Notes: generated by a model not told the origin, from the letters alone. Positions 23,276 to 36,900 are shown, numbered from the stretch's first letter. The stretch is DNA of 64,000 nt from Motacilla alba alba (GCF_015832195.1 NC_052027.1:3720001-3784000); one strand, 5' to 3'. Program-made: numbers and translations.

Positions 23276-24889
23276 GTGAGCATCTCCTGGGATCCCTTTG
23301 GAAGGTGCTCAGGGGTTATTGCTGCTGGATTTTGTTGTAGCTGTCAATCAACTATGAATTGTTGAGCTTCAGTGTCTGTGATTTTAAAATGGAAGTTAAT
23401 TATGCTTAAAAGTGTGCAAAACTACCAGAACTGATTGAAAGTCTGTGAAAGGGGAAGGAGTCCAATCTTCCTTACCTAAGTAAAGAGCTTAATGAGCATA
23501 TCTAGGAGCAAGGTAATTTCCTGGGTATCTGTGATGACTTCTGGTGCATAGGAGGTGGAGCTGGGTCTGGCTGGAAGAGAAGATGAGGAGGTCACATTAC
23601 CCTGGTTGGTACCAATCCCTCCTGTGCCTGAGACTACCCAGGGTGGGTATTCTGAACTCATGGCTTCCAGTCTGGCTGGGAATGGCTTTGTGGTACAGGT
23701 GAGCATGGTCAGGTGAAGACAGGATTTTTTTCTCTTCATGGAATCACACCAGGATGGAGGGTGGCAGAGATGTGCTGGAGTTTGATTAGTTCAGCCACTC
23801 CTCAAGGCAGAACTTCAACCTCACAGAGGTATTCCTGTAATCTGCCTCTTGTAAAGCCCCTTTTTGGCTGAGGGCTAGGATCCCATCCTCTCCAGGCTCT
23901 GGGGAGTTAACAGGCTGCAATGCTTCACTTCCACAAACCGGAGACATGAGCGCTGAGAAGACATCCCGAGCAGGATTTGCTTTATCTCTCTGGCCTTTGG
24001 GTGACTTTTTCTCTCACTATGGTGAGCATTGTTCCCTCTGCATGCAGTTACCTGACACACTTACCTGACACTTAATCACTGCTGCCTGGGGTTGCTGTTC
24101 TGCGGGGTGTGCTCAGCAAAAGAGTGCCTCGCAGGCTGAAATCTTTGGCAAGGGTAAAAACCCCCTCGGAGCTTGGGTTTGGGGAATTCTTTTTTGCCCC
24201 CACTTCTCAAGGGCTTATTATTGAAGGACTCCAGGCTCAATTAGACCATGAAAGCTGCCTGACATTGTGATTTATGAGATCTTAAAAGTGAGTGCTGCTT
24301 ATCAGAGTGTAGCGAGGGCCCCGTGTCTCAGAGCTGTTCCTGCAGGATGGAGCACGGCTCTGCACTGAGGCAGCCCTGGGAATTCTGCTGGGGGAAGGTC
24401 CACAGCCCACCTGAAGGGCTGGACCACACTGAACGAGAGGGAATGAGCGAGGGTGCAGCCACTGATGGATGGCACAGGCACTGCTGCTGCCCGGGCACGC
24501 ACAAGGAAGGACACCAGGGATGCCCAGCTCCAGAGCTAAGGATGTGCTTCTCAGCAGGGCTCTTCCTTTTGCAGCATTTGGGAGTTTCTTAATTTCTAAA
24601 GGCTCTGCATTGTCTGGAGTGACTGGGAAAGCACAGCTCCATCAGAAAAATACTATTCTGATCTGTTTTAGCTTTTCTCCAGCTGACAGAATGGCTGAAA
24701 CGTGTCCCTTCTCACAGCTGGCCAGAGACCTACTCAATTAAATTATTGTGGGGTTTTTTAATCAACATCTCTAAACCAATTGCTTTTTTTGAAATCTCTG
24801 GTGCTCCTCTGCAGCACTTGCAGGAGCTGCAGGCAGAGCTCAGTCACAGCTGGCACACTGGGATCCAGGAGCAGCAGCCTGTGAGAGCC
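23276..24889. other. Unique non-coding sequence, no gene seen
   Basis: No gene or element is recognised. A short near-duplicate TTACCTGACAC occurs twice at about 24048-24071. Open frames are short and lack protein character. Confidence 0.5.
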
Positions 24890-25049
24890 GTCCCTGCCAT
24901 TCCTGCCCGTCCCTGCCATTCCTGCCCGTCCCTGCCATTCCTGCCCGTCCCTGCCATTCCTGCCCGTCCCTGCCATTCCTGCCCGTCCCTGCCATTCCTG
25001 CCCGTCCCTGCCATTCCTGCCCGTCCCTGCCATTCCTGCCCGTCCCTGC
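24890..25049. repeat. 19-bp VNTR, eight identical copies
   Basis: Eight consecutive copies of the 19-base unit GTCCCTGCCATTCCTGCCC start at 24890 and recur every 19 bases to 25041, with a partial ninth copy. The copies appear identical, which implies very recent expansion or continuing homogenisation. Three units make 57 bases, so open frames pass through on both strands as 19-residue repeats. These should not be taken for a gene. Variable copy number between individuals is expected. Confidence 0.97.
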
Positions 25050-28000
25050 TCTGGCTCCTCCAAACATCCCTCTCTCTGGCTGTGTGGCCAGAGGGAGGTG
25101 ACGCTGTTGCTGTGACTCACAGCATTCCCATTCTGCCTTCCCCAGCCAGGTCTGGGTTTCTCAGCCCTCAGGGAGGCAGGAAGGTGTTTGACAGCCCTCT
25201 AGTCAGATGTCTTTGTGACAAGCCCAGTCCTAGCAGCTCCAGGTCTAAGGTTGCTTTTAAATGCATTATAAATTAAATTATTTATTTTTTTTGCCCAGGG
25301 TTCAAGCATCTTAATGTGCTATGAAAGAAATACCTCATGACTAAATACTGCTCTTCCACGATAGATGCCATAGCATGGAGCTGCTTGCTCCAGCACAACA
25401 TCTGTTAAGAATCTGCACATTATAGCTGACGGGATTTTTCACCTTAAATGAGGTTTCTGTGATCTGCACAGTTCTGTTCGTGGTCCTCAGATGGTGAGGG
25501 AAAATGTAGCTGCATGACTTTGATCTCCAGCGTGCTCTTATCCCAAACCACTGTTGAGAGGCTTAATTGTACGAGATGCAAAATAAAACCTCTGTTAAAG
25601 CAGCACTTAAATGTTTTGAGTAGACTTAGAGCTGCAGTTACAATAACAAGAACTACAAAGGATGCCAGAAGATAAGGTTCCAACAGTGTTGGCTGGATTG
25701 TGTTGTATACCCTGTGTGTTTTTCTGACACGAACCCCTGCACACACATCTTACCCAGAGCCCCTGGGTTTAATTTTGGCTTGCTTGTGAAAATTGATTCC
25801 ACAATAGGAGCACCCCTGGCTGGTGGGGGAGCACAGGGCTGAGCATCCCTGGTCCTGCGTGGCCAGGTAGACCTGACCCTCGTCCACACCTGGTGCAGAA
25901 CAGGGCTCTGGCAGCCTCTGGAGCAGCCTCTGAACTGGGATGCTGGATCTCCTTCCGCCTTCCTCTGTGGGTAGATTCTCTCTGGCTTCCACCCTGCCTT
26001 TTCACCGCTCTCCCTGCCTCCAAAATTGCATCAGAGTTGGCTTGGTTTGGTGTTCCAACCTCTTGCCTTCACCTCCTCACAGCGCTAGAGTACTAAACCA
26101 TGTCATGGAACACCAAGTTATGGGACATAAAGTCATTTCCCCAAAGAATTTTAAATGTCTCCGAACTAGAGCGTTCAATCTGATGGTTCATGGCCAAAGT
26201 ACAGAGTTATTTTTCTACATGTGTATGCTTCAGGTTGGGGGATTTTTTTGGATGGAAAATAGAGTAAAGGGAAGCCCAGGTGGTGACTGAAGCTGGAGTA
26301 TCCTGGAGGAGCAGAAAGATGTGGCCCCAGGCAGAGGCAAGGGGAGGAGAATGCTGGCAGGTGACAAGGGGAGATGAAGTAGGTGATGCTGGGCTGGAGT
26401 GGACAGCTACAGGATAAAACTATGAGATATAAAGCAGCACAAGAGTAAAACTTTGTGTCTGGTAATAAGATTTGTATTGGGGAAAGGGAAGAGCAGTAAA
26501 GACTTTTAAGAGTTACTATGAAACTTCAGGGTTTTTAAAAATATATTGCTTTGTCCTTCAAAGACACTGACTTTATTTTTTTTAATAATGCAATAATCAA
26601 TAATAGATTAAATCTCCATTCCATTACAAATCCTTTTGCACAGTAACAACAGAGCCAAAATCTCTGGTGGTACATTAGAAAATGTAATTTGAACCCAAAT
26701 CTGGCTGGGGTGTGCTTTATTCCAGGCCTAGCAAGACTGTCTGCCCAGACCTTTCCCTTTTACAGGCTGTGCATTTGATGAAGGCCTGGCTGGAAAGCCA
26801 TACCCTGTGAGTCCTACCCAGCACCCTCATTAGATTTAGCCCTGCAAAAGAGGCTCAGAGACTTCAGTGCCTGTAAATTAATTTTCAGAGTCTCTCCAGC
26901 CTCTGGGATGGGCTTTGCTGCCTGCAGGAAGAGCTTGGTATGTTCCTGGAGTGCCAAGGGTGGCCTGCACCATGGCCAGAAAAACAATGGACTGCTGCAG
27001 GGTCCAGCCTGAGGGGTGCTGGAAGTCCTGTGTGTCTTTCAAACCTAACAGATTTCTTCTCCATTGGCTTCTTGCCTCTCCCTACTCTCCTCCCCGCCCT
27101 CAAGAAAATTCCATGCACTGACGCTGCCCTGGGTATCCTGCAAGAGATGAACTCGAGGTTTCTGGATGCAGGATGGTTCAGAGAGTGGGAATGCTGAAGG
27201 AGAGTTGCCTCCTTCCTCATTACAGGCGTGGTGGGACAGTGAGGGGAGAAAAGTGCTCCCTGCTCTGCCCAAAAGTCCAGGAGGGTTTTGTGGCAATCCT
27301 CCCGTGAGCAGGCCTGCTGCCGGGGAACGTGCTAGCTCCTCTGGAAGCAGAAAATTCCCCTTTCCCATGCTGGCTGCATCTCCCCAGAGTATCAACATGA
27401 GCTCATAAAGAAGTGTTTGTGAAGGAGAGCTGAAGCCCAAAACCGCTTACTTGGCAAAAAGCAGGACAGGCACGGGGGAAGGAGGAAGCCCATTGGTGGA
27501 CCTTGAGCTTCTGACACACGCTGATGCTGCAGCACATGTGGGAGATGTTTCTTCCAGTGACATCCTAAAAATGCCTACTAAGCACGGGCCAGGATGCAGA
27601 TAAGCATGGGCTGATGAGTGCTTGCCTGGGGGGAGTAGCTGGACACCATATGGCCAAGAAAAAAGGCAGGCAGAGAGCGGGTCCAGCAGGTATTTCTCCA
27701 GCAAAGGCTCTGTAAATCTGGGATTTTGCTGCTTGGTCCTTGGGGTGGGGATGGCTCCCAGGGCTGAGTGACAGGCAGTGTCCAGCTGTGCCTGCCTGGG
27801 CTGAGCTGTCTGCCCTGGAAGCAGGCTGCCTCTGGTACCCACAGCAGATCCTTCCCCTGGTTTAGCTTCACAGCAGCATCTCAGGTGTCTCAGTCTCTCT
27901 TAGCAATGATGTCAAACAAGGGGGACTCTCCCTCGGCAGCGTGTGCACAGGGCTTGCACAAAGTCCTGAGCAGCAGCTGTGTGACTGAGGATGCTGCTGC

Positions 28001-31000
28001 TCTTTTCTGGGAGGTGTGTCTCTCCTGGACAGAAAAGTTGATAAATGCCATCAAATACCAAATGTTTTATTCATCACCAGGTAAACCAACACATAAAACC
28101 TGCGGAGCTTGCTGTCAGGAAGGAGAGTCACTGCTGCCCAAGCCTGGGGTAATGTTTGCTGCTTTCCTTTCCCAAACTGTATTTTGCTGCAGCTCTGCAG
28201 GACATCAACCCCCTTGGGAAAGGGCGTGTGTGTTTGTGTGTGTGCCGACTCCCAGCCTGCATTCTCTGAAGCACCTTGTCCAGCGGGTGCCCGTGGTGTG
28301 TGTGCTGAAGGAAAAGCTGAATTTAACATCTGTCTGGCTGTGACACAAGGTTTCCATGTGAAGGCATCCAGCGAAGCAGGGAGCAGCATGGAATTCCTGC
28401 CCTCATTGAAGTCAATGGGAATTTTGCCACTGACCTTGATGGATCCAGGCTTTCACCCCTGCCTATACAGTAGCTGATCCAGCCCTTTTGTCCATCAATC
28501 TCCTGGCAGCAAGTGCCTCTATAAATCGCTCCTTGAAAGAGAAGAAAAGACGTGACTTCAAAGTGTCCCCTCCCGGCGTTGTCCTGCAGGGGCTCTTTTG
28601 AGGGACATGTGGCTTCTGACACATCCAAAGCACTCGGTGTGGACTCAGGGATTTTCAGCCACCAGCAAGAAAAGGGGAGGCTGGGGGGCAGATTTACTGC
28701 CCGTTTCCCTGGCTGGGAAAGCGAGGCACTGCTCCCAAAAGTGACACCATTTATTTTTAACAGGTGTGTCAGAGCAATGGCTGTGTGCTCTGTCATGCAG
28801 AGGATGCAGCAGGGTACAGACTGAGCTTCAGAGCATCCTGCTGCTTTGCACTGAGCAAGGAGCAACTGGTGGGGTTTTTCAAGAAGCATCTGCTTGTTGG
28901 CTTAGTCCAAGTCTTTTTTCTAATTTGGATGTGACATTCAGACAAGAGATTGTCTCTGCTATGTGTTTGGTATCCTCTGGTCCAAAGGGAACTCTGTGGA
29001 GGGCAGCTACGAGTGCAGCTGCCCTGAAATCCTTTCGGAGCAGAAAGGGATGCAGAAGCTGCAGGACACGGGCTACAGGGAGCTGCCCACCCCACCAGGC
29101 AATGCCTGCTTTTACAAAATACCATCCAGATAGTGATTTGCAGGGCTGGGAAAACAAAGAAAGGACCGCAGCAGCAGGGCAGGCTGTTCCCACTTTGCAA
29201 AGCACTTTCTCCACTTCACAATATCCTCAGGGCTGCCGGAGTTTTTCCCCCATCATGAGCCCCCACTGACTTGTGGGCCTCTCGCTGGCAATTTGGGCAG
29301 AATCTGCTTTGTTAGATGGCCTCCTGCTGCTCTTTTCTTTCCTTCTCTCCCCACCCCTTTCTCTTTTCTTTAAAAGCTTTATTGCAAAGCAATAAGTCGT
29401 TTCCCACCTCCCTGCCTCTCCCTCCCCAGACTCCTTTCCTAAGTCACTGGGAATTTTTTCACCTCTATATGTAAGTTGACTCAAACGACATTCACCCCGC
29501 TCTCAGTTCTCAGTTAATAAAATAAACAGATTGTTATGAAAGTCAGAAGTTTAAAAAGTTGTGGGTTTGGCCTCCTTTACTGTCCATTTTTTCCAAGGGC
29601 TCTTGTGCTGCTGCGTGTGATGATTGAGAGAGAAAATGCATACTCAGGACCCAGACAGTGCTTGGACAGAGCTAATTAAAATAATAATCCAACTTTTCAC
29701 AGCAGCTGAAACGTTTGTGGGCTCACCATACCCCTCCAGAGGCTCAGGCACTTCCCTTGGGTGAAGCCAGGAGCATTCATCACCTCCCCAAGCACGGGCA
29801 ATGGGTGTTCTGGTGCTGGTCATGCCCCTAAATGCCTTTGTTTTAGAAGCTGCTAATGGATTAAATGAGACATTTTGGTCAGCCTGGGGGCTGCAGAGGC
29901 CCTGGCTGGTGCTGGGCACCTGGACTGCAGGATGGAGCAGGACCAGGAGCTGTCTGGTGCCAGGGAATCAGGCAGAATTACAGCAGGGCTGTGGGATGAC
30001 AAGAAGGCAAAACCCCCTGGGATGGGGGCAGTGGTGCCTGCTCTCAAGGGCCATTTGTGACCATCCAGAGCTGTCTGAGACCCTCCCACATGCCTCCTGC
30101 TCTCCAAGGTGACCCCCTGGTGTCCACTGCTGTCATAAGGCTTTGTGCTAATTTGTGTGGAATAAATGAGCCACTGGAGTAAAAAAATGTCTCTCTGCTG
30201 CTCAAACAGAGCAAAAAAGTGACATGAGGTCTAGGGCAAAAGTCCTAAGAGCTTCACTTGCCTCTTCCCAGAGTAACAACTGCCATTATAAATAATTTTC
30301 TCCTTTCATTAAAGCTCCAGTAAAAAGAAAATTGCCTTCAAAATTTCAGATGTAAAGTACTAAATTGGAGGAGAGGTTAGCTGCAGAAAGAGCTTTTCCA
30401 AAGGAGCCTTTTTGGGCAGCCCTTCAGCTGGCATTAACTGTCATCTTTGGGGAAGAACTCACCTAGGGCCTGTTTGATCAAAGCCCCGTATTGTGTCATT
30501 TAGGACAAAACACTAAAAAGCTCCAGAACTGGGAGGAAAGAATTAAAACAGGCAATGCAGTTTTCACCTCTGCCTCTTTCCCAGAAAGGCTGTTAGCTGA
30601 CTGGAGCCTGTTATTATTCCATCTGCAGTGAGGTCCCATTCCACTCACAGAACAGTGCTCCAGTCTCCCTCTTCTCTGCAGGGACCAGCTTCAGGTGCCC
30701 TGTACAGATACTGATCTTTTTCTTGGGCTAATTCTGCCTGTTTGCCATTTTTTATCCCTTTGTAGCTGTTTTCTGGCTCAGTCCAAGGGGCATTCCTACT
30801 GCCAGGGACAGCACAGAGAACCTGCCCAGCAGGACACAAGCCCCTCCTGGGAAATCTCTGCTGGCTTCCTATAGTCCTTAATGTATCTGTTTGTTTTTGT
30901 TTTTTTTTAACAAAACAAATTGTAAACAACCTAATACCCCCTCAGGCCTCACAAGTGCTCCTAATTATTAGCACCAGAAGGAAGCTAAGTTAGATTCCTT

Positions 31001-33289
31001 TTCCACACAGCTGAGGGGATTATTGCCACTTCCAGGCCTCTCCCTAATTTTTTTAACAGCAGCATGTTTGGGTCTGTTCTGGTAACCAACTATAAATTCT
31101 AGGTCTTTGCTGGATGCTCTTAATTTATTTGGTCTGTGGGCACCACAGACTTATTTTGATGCCTTGTGGAACTTTGTCTTGAGCTAGGGTTTTGTGATTT
31201 GCCACTTTCAGCTGGGGGAATACAAAGGATGCAAAGAAAGTACACGGAGAAACTCGGAGGTTTTTTGTGTCCTCCTGTTTCTCTTGTTCATTCCTCACAG
31301 GTAAAGAGTTCTCTTTCTTCCCAGCCTCTTTTTATCTCAGAAGCTGTAATATTCATAACTGAAAAAAAAAAGGAAAAAAGTAAATGTAAAGAGGTAAATC
31401 TCCAAAGCCTGGAGACCACAGAGCTGCTGAATAAGACAGAGCTGCATGAAGGTAATTGCAGGGGGATAAAGGATGTCTGTGCTGTAGGATGTCCTTGTTG
31501 TAGGATGTGGTTGTCAGATACACTCCTCCTATATTTTATGACATTTCAAGATATTCAGAGTGAGTTTTGTCAGTCAGCTGGAGCTGCAGGGCCTGTATAA
31601 ACCAGTTGTGTGTATTTAAGGAATTCAGTTATCTGGACTTGCAGATCTGATTTTTTTCCCCAAAATGAAATGCAAAAGGTGCACTTCCCTTTGTACCCAC
31701 AGCCAGGTCTTTTCTTTGCTCTTGTGTCCCCAAAGCTGCCATGCACTTTTAAAATCAGCATTGAATTTGCATTCCAGATGGAATTCCAGAGTTTCAAATG
31801 TGACTGTGGCAAACCAGAGGGTCCTGAGGAACACTATGGCTCAGGTAAGGACAGTCTTATCCTGGTCTGTGCAAAATACCCATTCCTCACCCAGTGTTTG
31901 CACAGACTTCACCCTTTCTCCATTGTGTCCTTCTCAGCTGCCCAGGAGAGTTCCTGCTCCTTTATTCCCTTTTTCTCACTCGTGCCTCCCCTCCTTCCCT
32001 TGGATCCCCTTAGGATTTCTTCCAAGATAACAATTTTTGGAGGGGGGTTGCTTTCCCAGCGGGTCTCACATCAGCACATGGTGCTTTGATCCGGAGCTGA
32101 TCTCCTCAGCCACCCCCGGTGCTGTTTGGCAGCACTCAGAAGAGCTGTCTGCAGGTCCCAGCCCCTGTGCTGCTGCTGCTGCTGGCAGTGCCCCCAGCCA
32201 CTGTCCCTGTGCCAGCCTTGGCTCTGCCCGCTCCCCAGCAGCAATCCGGGCCACCAGCTGCAGCACGGGGTGCATTCCAAGTGCTGCTGGCAAAAACATC
32301 CCCGGGTTTTGGGGGTCTGAGGCTCCAGTGCTCAGGGGGTGAAGGGAGCAGCCCTGGCAGGGAGGATGAGCATCACCGTGGGGAAGGGACCACCAGAGCT
32401 ATACATTGGTACTGGGCAGTGAGTTTGCTCCTGATCTATGGAATATCTCTCCTGTGCCTCCCTGGTGTCCTGCTCAGGGGCTCAGAGGCAGATTTGGAAG
32501 CTGGTTAGACATATTTTTTTTTCTACAAAATTGGGCTGCCTGGGCAGTGTTTGCCTTCTTCACCGGAGTTTGCTGTGGTCTGGGCTGTTTCTTGGCACCA
32601 GCACAGAGGGTCAGGGCACTGCCAGCTGTCTCCATCTCTTGTCTTTTTAGTGGCATTTCAGTATTTAATTACTTTCTTTATGGTCCTTCTTAGAGCAGCT
32701 GTTTGCTGGAGGTTGTCAGAGCTACTGGAGGTGCCTCTTGTTTCTGTAAACACCTCAATCCAAGCACCCTCATGCTTAGATTGAGGCCAGCTTGCTGCTG
32801 ACTCCTGCCTCTGCCAGAAGGGCTCAGACTGGCGAATATGAACATTTCACAGATGGGATTAAGCCCAAGTCACTCCTGTGCCCATTCTTACCAGTCCCTT
32901 CAGGAGATGTGTTTGTCTGGAGCTGCTGGAAATCAAGCATTCCCCAGTATGTAACTTATTTCAGTGCTGTTCCAAAGGCTGCTGGAATGCAAGAGACTTC
33001 CAGAGTATTTTAATAAATATAAAAATTTAAAACAAGTGCAGACGTGCTGGTTCCTGCCAATTCTCCTTCCTTTCCCATTCCGGGTGTGTGTTGCATTACT
33101 TTTTTCTTAAAGCACCAGCTGAGGAAAGAGTGAGGCAGGCTGTAACCGTGTGGGAGAAAAAACATCCCTGCCCTGCTCCCCTTTTCCCTCCAACCTCTCT
33201 GAATAGCTCATCCCGTGCCTCTCTGTCCCCCCTTCAAGCGACCAACCACCTTTTCCCTGAGGGAGCATCTTTGGGATTAGAAAGCCCAG
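25050..33289. other. Unique non-coding sequence, one weak exon candidate
   Basis: I find no gene. AT-rich stretches near 26500-26700 and 30280-30370 may be regulatory or simply intronic. Pyrimidine-rich sequence lies at 29330-29375. The longest open frames (about 190 codons at 27.8-28.3 kb plus and 28.3-28.9 kb minus) have no recognisable protein content and overlap other open frames. A weak splice-flanked candidate at 31.78 kb is listed separately. Confidence 0.5.
31778..31844 (+). other. Weak exon candidate, 67 nt
   Basis: The bases run from an AG acceptor (TTTGCATTCCAG) to a strong donor (TCAG/GTAAGG). One frame is open across it, with a cysteine-containing stretch MEFQSFKCDCGKPEGPEEHY. 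The pyrimidine tract upstream is poor, so the acceptor is weak. No family is recognised. This is probably chance, but the strong donor makes it worth checking against transcripts. Confidence 0.15.
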
Positions 33290-33920
33290 ATTTCCATACG
33301 GAGCGTGTTTGCTCCTGTGGCCGGGCAGGACCGCAATGGCCGGGTCCATCACCTGCCAGCGAGGGCTCCTTGCAGCGGGCTGTGCCCAGCGGGGAGCGTG
33401 GCACGGGCAGCTCTCTCCCTGTGCCCCCATTCCCCTCCCGACCGCGCTGGGCGTCGATCCTGGGGGCTGCCGAGGGTCCCCGGCCGGGGATGCGGGGTGC
33501 GGGATGAAGGATGCTGGATGCAGGGTGCGGGATGCAGGATGTGGGATGCGGGATGCAGGATGCTCAGCCGCGCTGTCGCCGCTGTCGCCGCGTCCCTGTG
33601 GCCGCTCCAAGGACTCGTGTGGCCCGGAGTGCTCAGGAACAGCCCGTCCCACACCTTTCCTGCTGCGCATCTGCTGCTCCTCATTCCCTCCGCGCTTCCC
33701 GACCCGCCGCGGGGCTCAGCGCTCTGCCGAGCTCCTGAAATTGCTGTGAAATGAGGGCAACGCTAATTAGTGCAATTAGTCCTTTGCTCTTTCCCTGATG
33801 GAAAATGAAGGCAGCGGTGGCCCGGCGAAGCCAGGCGCAGCTTTGCCCGGGGCTGCGAGGGTCCGCGCAGCGGGGACGCGCTGGCACCTCCCTGAGCCTG
33901 CCGAGCTGACCTGGGGTTAA
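33290..33920. promoter_or_regulatory. CpG island, candidate promoter
   Basis: This is the most CpG-dense interval in the window, with repeated CGCG words (for example near 33441, 33570, 33592, 33692 and 33865). It is about 630 bases long and stands out sharply from CpG-poor flanks. In vertebrates such an island usually overlaps a transcription start site. I see no TATA box and cannot choose a strand. Many open frames cross the island on both strands, which is expected from GC-rich sequence. A 7-bp tandem repeat inside contributes some of the CpGs. Confidence 0.5.
33488..33564. repeat. 7-bp tandem repeat, eleven copies
   Basis: Eleven heptamers of the GGATGCA/GGATGCG/GGGTGCG family lie in exact 7-base register across 77 bases. 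The last copy reads GGATGCT. The strand is G-rich. Three units make 21 bases, so frames stay open with a seven-residue period. The repeat lies in the centre of the CpG island. Confidence 0.93.
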
Positions 33921-36900
33921 TTGAGAGCAGGTCTCTCAACCCATTTCGCAAAGACAAATTTGTTGCCCGCGTCCCTCCCGGCTGCGGGATTATGGCTTTC
34001 TCGCCTTGCTGGTGTCCCGCCAGCTCCAGGGCAGGCTGTGGGCTCTCTCGCCTGGAAACGGGATGAGGCAGCGGGAACATCCCCAAGCCAGGAATTAATC
34101 CGGCTCCACGCGACCAGAAACTTATGCTCTGTAGCTGCAGAGATGAGCTTCCCGCACCATTCCAGAGCTAATCCTGCCCAGAGCTGGTTTAGCACAGTCT
34201 CGCCTCCCCGGTATCTACAGGCACGGAAACTCAGCCATTTTGACATTTCTGGCTGCGAATCCTGCCCTTAGCAAACACACTTGATGCTGATACAAGGTCT
34301 CTTGGCTGCCTGCGCTCGTACCCATCTGTCGCGGTGGCACCGTGCCCGCGAGCAAGATGCTCTGCTCTATCTGCTGCAGCATAGGTGCCAAGCAGACCAG
34401 ATGTTTCCAGCAGGAAAGCGAAATGGGGAGGCAGGGTCCTTTTTTAAGAACTCCTGGCTCTCTTGGCAGCTCTGTGGGGTGCAAGTGTGCGACGGCCCTT
34501 TGCCTGTCCCTGCCAGCCACGCACCGCGGCTCTTTGGGGGTGTTGGCTGAGCCAGCCCCACGGCTGCTGCCTGCGGAGGGACGGTCACAAGCTGCCTTCG
34601 GCTGCCCGAGGTGCCTGGAGGCAGAAGGTGGCATTTCTGGCCCACGGGGGCAGCCGGAGGGATGGTGTGGGCAGCGGTGCCAGGGCAGGTGCAGGTACCC
34701 GTGCCGGGCTCTGCCGGGGAGAGCTCCCAGCTCGCAGCCGGGATTTGCATTTCGGCACCTCTCCTCAGCCTGTGAGTCAGCACTTGCTCAGCCCTCAGAC
34801 GAGTCCCAGGAGAGACGGTAAATAAGATGTTATTTTCCTCTCCGGCTGAGCAGTAATTTTCTGCCAGCCCACACGAGCAGGGAATTGCAGCTCCTAATCG
34901 CAGCCCCTTATCCCCTTGGCAGCGCTGCTCAGCCCCGGGAGAACACGGCAGCAGGGCAGGAGCGGAGAGGGGGTACAGACACCGAGCAGGGAGAGGAGGA
35001 TGCTCTGTCTGCATCTGGAGTCTCCTCCAGCAGATGGGCTGCACCCAGCTGTGCCTTTTGGGGCAAAACGCAACGCAGGCTTGTGCCCCATAGCCTCCAG
35101 CGCTGGCAGCAGCCTTCCCAAGGCTGGGGGAGAAAGGAGGGGGAGCGTCTGGCTGCTGGTTGCTCTGAGGAACTCCAAGTTTTTCAAGCAAGGTTGAAAA
35201 AAAAAAAGCATCAGTAGCGGTTGCGAGTGTTTCAGGAAACAACTCGTTGGTATCTGTTCTCACCAGTGAGGGAAAAATCAACCCGATAGGATTACAGCCT
35301 GCTTAAATCCGGGAATAAAGGATGTTTGAAGTTCGTCTCTATTAACAAAACCCCTGGAGTTTTTTTCTTGATATTGTTGTCAGGGAAATGTTGAGGTTGG
35401 AGATATCCGCCCCGTGCGTATTCTGGCTCGCCTGTCAGATGGGAGAGCTGGAAGAAATGTGTGTGGGAGCCTTTTCCTGGTGCTGAGAGCATTGAATGAG
35501 GCGAATTCCAGGTAAGCTGAAGAGTGGCCACCTATGGCGATGCCCCTTGGCCAAAGAAGGAATGTGATTCTTCAGGGTTACCTACTGACAAAACAGAAAA
35601 ATTGCATTTAAAACACCAAGCAAGGTTAATTCGATTAATTCTTGTGAAAATCTGTTGGTTCTATGTTTATTGTTCTGATTGACTTAAAAACTGAGCTGCA
35701 TCTGTGTTATTCTAATTAAGCAGCTCAGTGCTTCTGCAGTGTTGTAGTGAGCATCTTGTCATGCAGTCGAACTCTGGAAAATAGTTTGAAGACTCCTGAG
35801 ACCAAAACCTGTATTTTTATTGCTTTTGGCTGCTGATGTTTGTGGAAGTTGGAGCAATGACCTGATAATTTGCCAATCACCATGAAACATGCGCTGTTAA
35901 ACTTCTCTCCCGGGTGTCCCACGTGAAATCTCGGCTGCTTTAGATGCTTTGTGAAATACAACTGAGCCTTTTTAATTTATGGGGAGTTGTGATAGACCTG
36001 GGAAGCTGATGCTGCTGGCTTTCAGACAGATGAAACTGGGTTTTTTTCAGTGCAGAAAGATTGAACTTCTTGCACTTTGTATTAGCTAGTGCCTATGAGG
36101 ACTAAGCCAGCTTGCTGAGCCAACTCCAGAGCTTGCAGCATTTGTTTGTTTTAAAGCAGTGCTGGCCAGAAAACAAAGATCCTGTAATACTACTGTAGTG
36201 AGGCCTTGGGTTTCCTTACTTTTAATTACAAAACCTTGGAAAACTTTTTCTACTGGAATTAAAAACTGTTGAGAGACAGAAATTCATCTTCTGTGGACAA
36301 CAAACGCCCACGGAAGAGCCACTGCCTGCTACTGCTGCTGGAGGTCCTCATCAGCAATTCTGTTCATCAAAGCTGACGTGGTTCCCTCAAAATAAGCTGG
36401 TTTCAGTAGATCAGTGCACTTTTTTCCCCACCCCCTTTCAAATCCAGCACCCAGGAGGATTCAGAGAGGTTTCTGCCCTGCCCAAAGCAGAGAAGGACAA
36501 GTCCCTGTGAAGCCTGTTCCTGGTGCAGGGAGGCTGGAGCAAGGTTAAAGGCAAGGAAAAGACTCCTCCTGGCAAAATTAAGCCTCAAGGTGTATTTAAT
36601 GAGATTAAAGTTCCCTGGTTGCTCTCTCTTGCTTTCTTTCTGTCCTGTTTAATTTCCAGCTGAGCTCCCTTCCCAAGCCCCCGACCTCACCGGAGCCAGT
36701 GGGGATTCCATGGGAGCCCGGCTGGGTTGGAGAGCTGGCTGTGCCTCTGTGCCACCCACAGGTGACAGGGTGGAACCCCAGGGTGTCTGAAGGTCACCTG
36801 CTGCAGCCACAGCCCCGGGATGGGGCACAGAAGCACTTCAGCATTCAGGACCTGTCCTCTTGCCCATGGCTAGTTTTGTCATGGGTCAGTAATTTGGAGC

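Noticed and set aside
24746..25276. Repetitive open frames across the 19-bp VNTR on both strands
   Set aside because: The 57-base triple period keeps frames open; the residues are simply the repeat unit translated.
27768..28889. Two open frames of about 190 codons on opposite strands
   Set aside because: Neither has recognisable motifs or a supporting splice or promoter context. Lengths are compatible with chance in 64 kb of moderate-GC DNA.
34367..35281. 304-codon minus-strand open frame
   Set aside because: It lies in GC-rich sequence where stop codons are rare. Several plus-strand frames are open over the same bases, no domain or signal peptide is recognised, and a single-exon gene is not otherwise supported.
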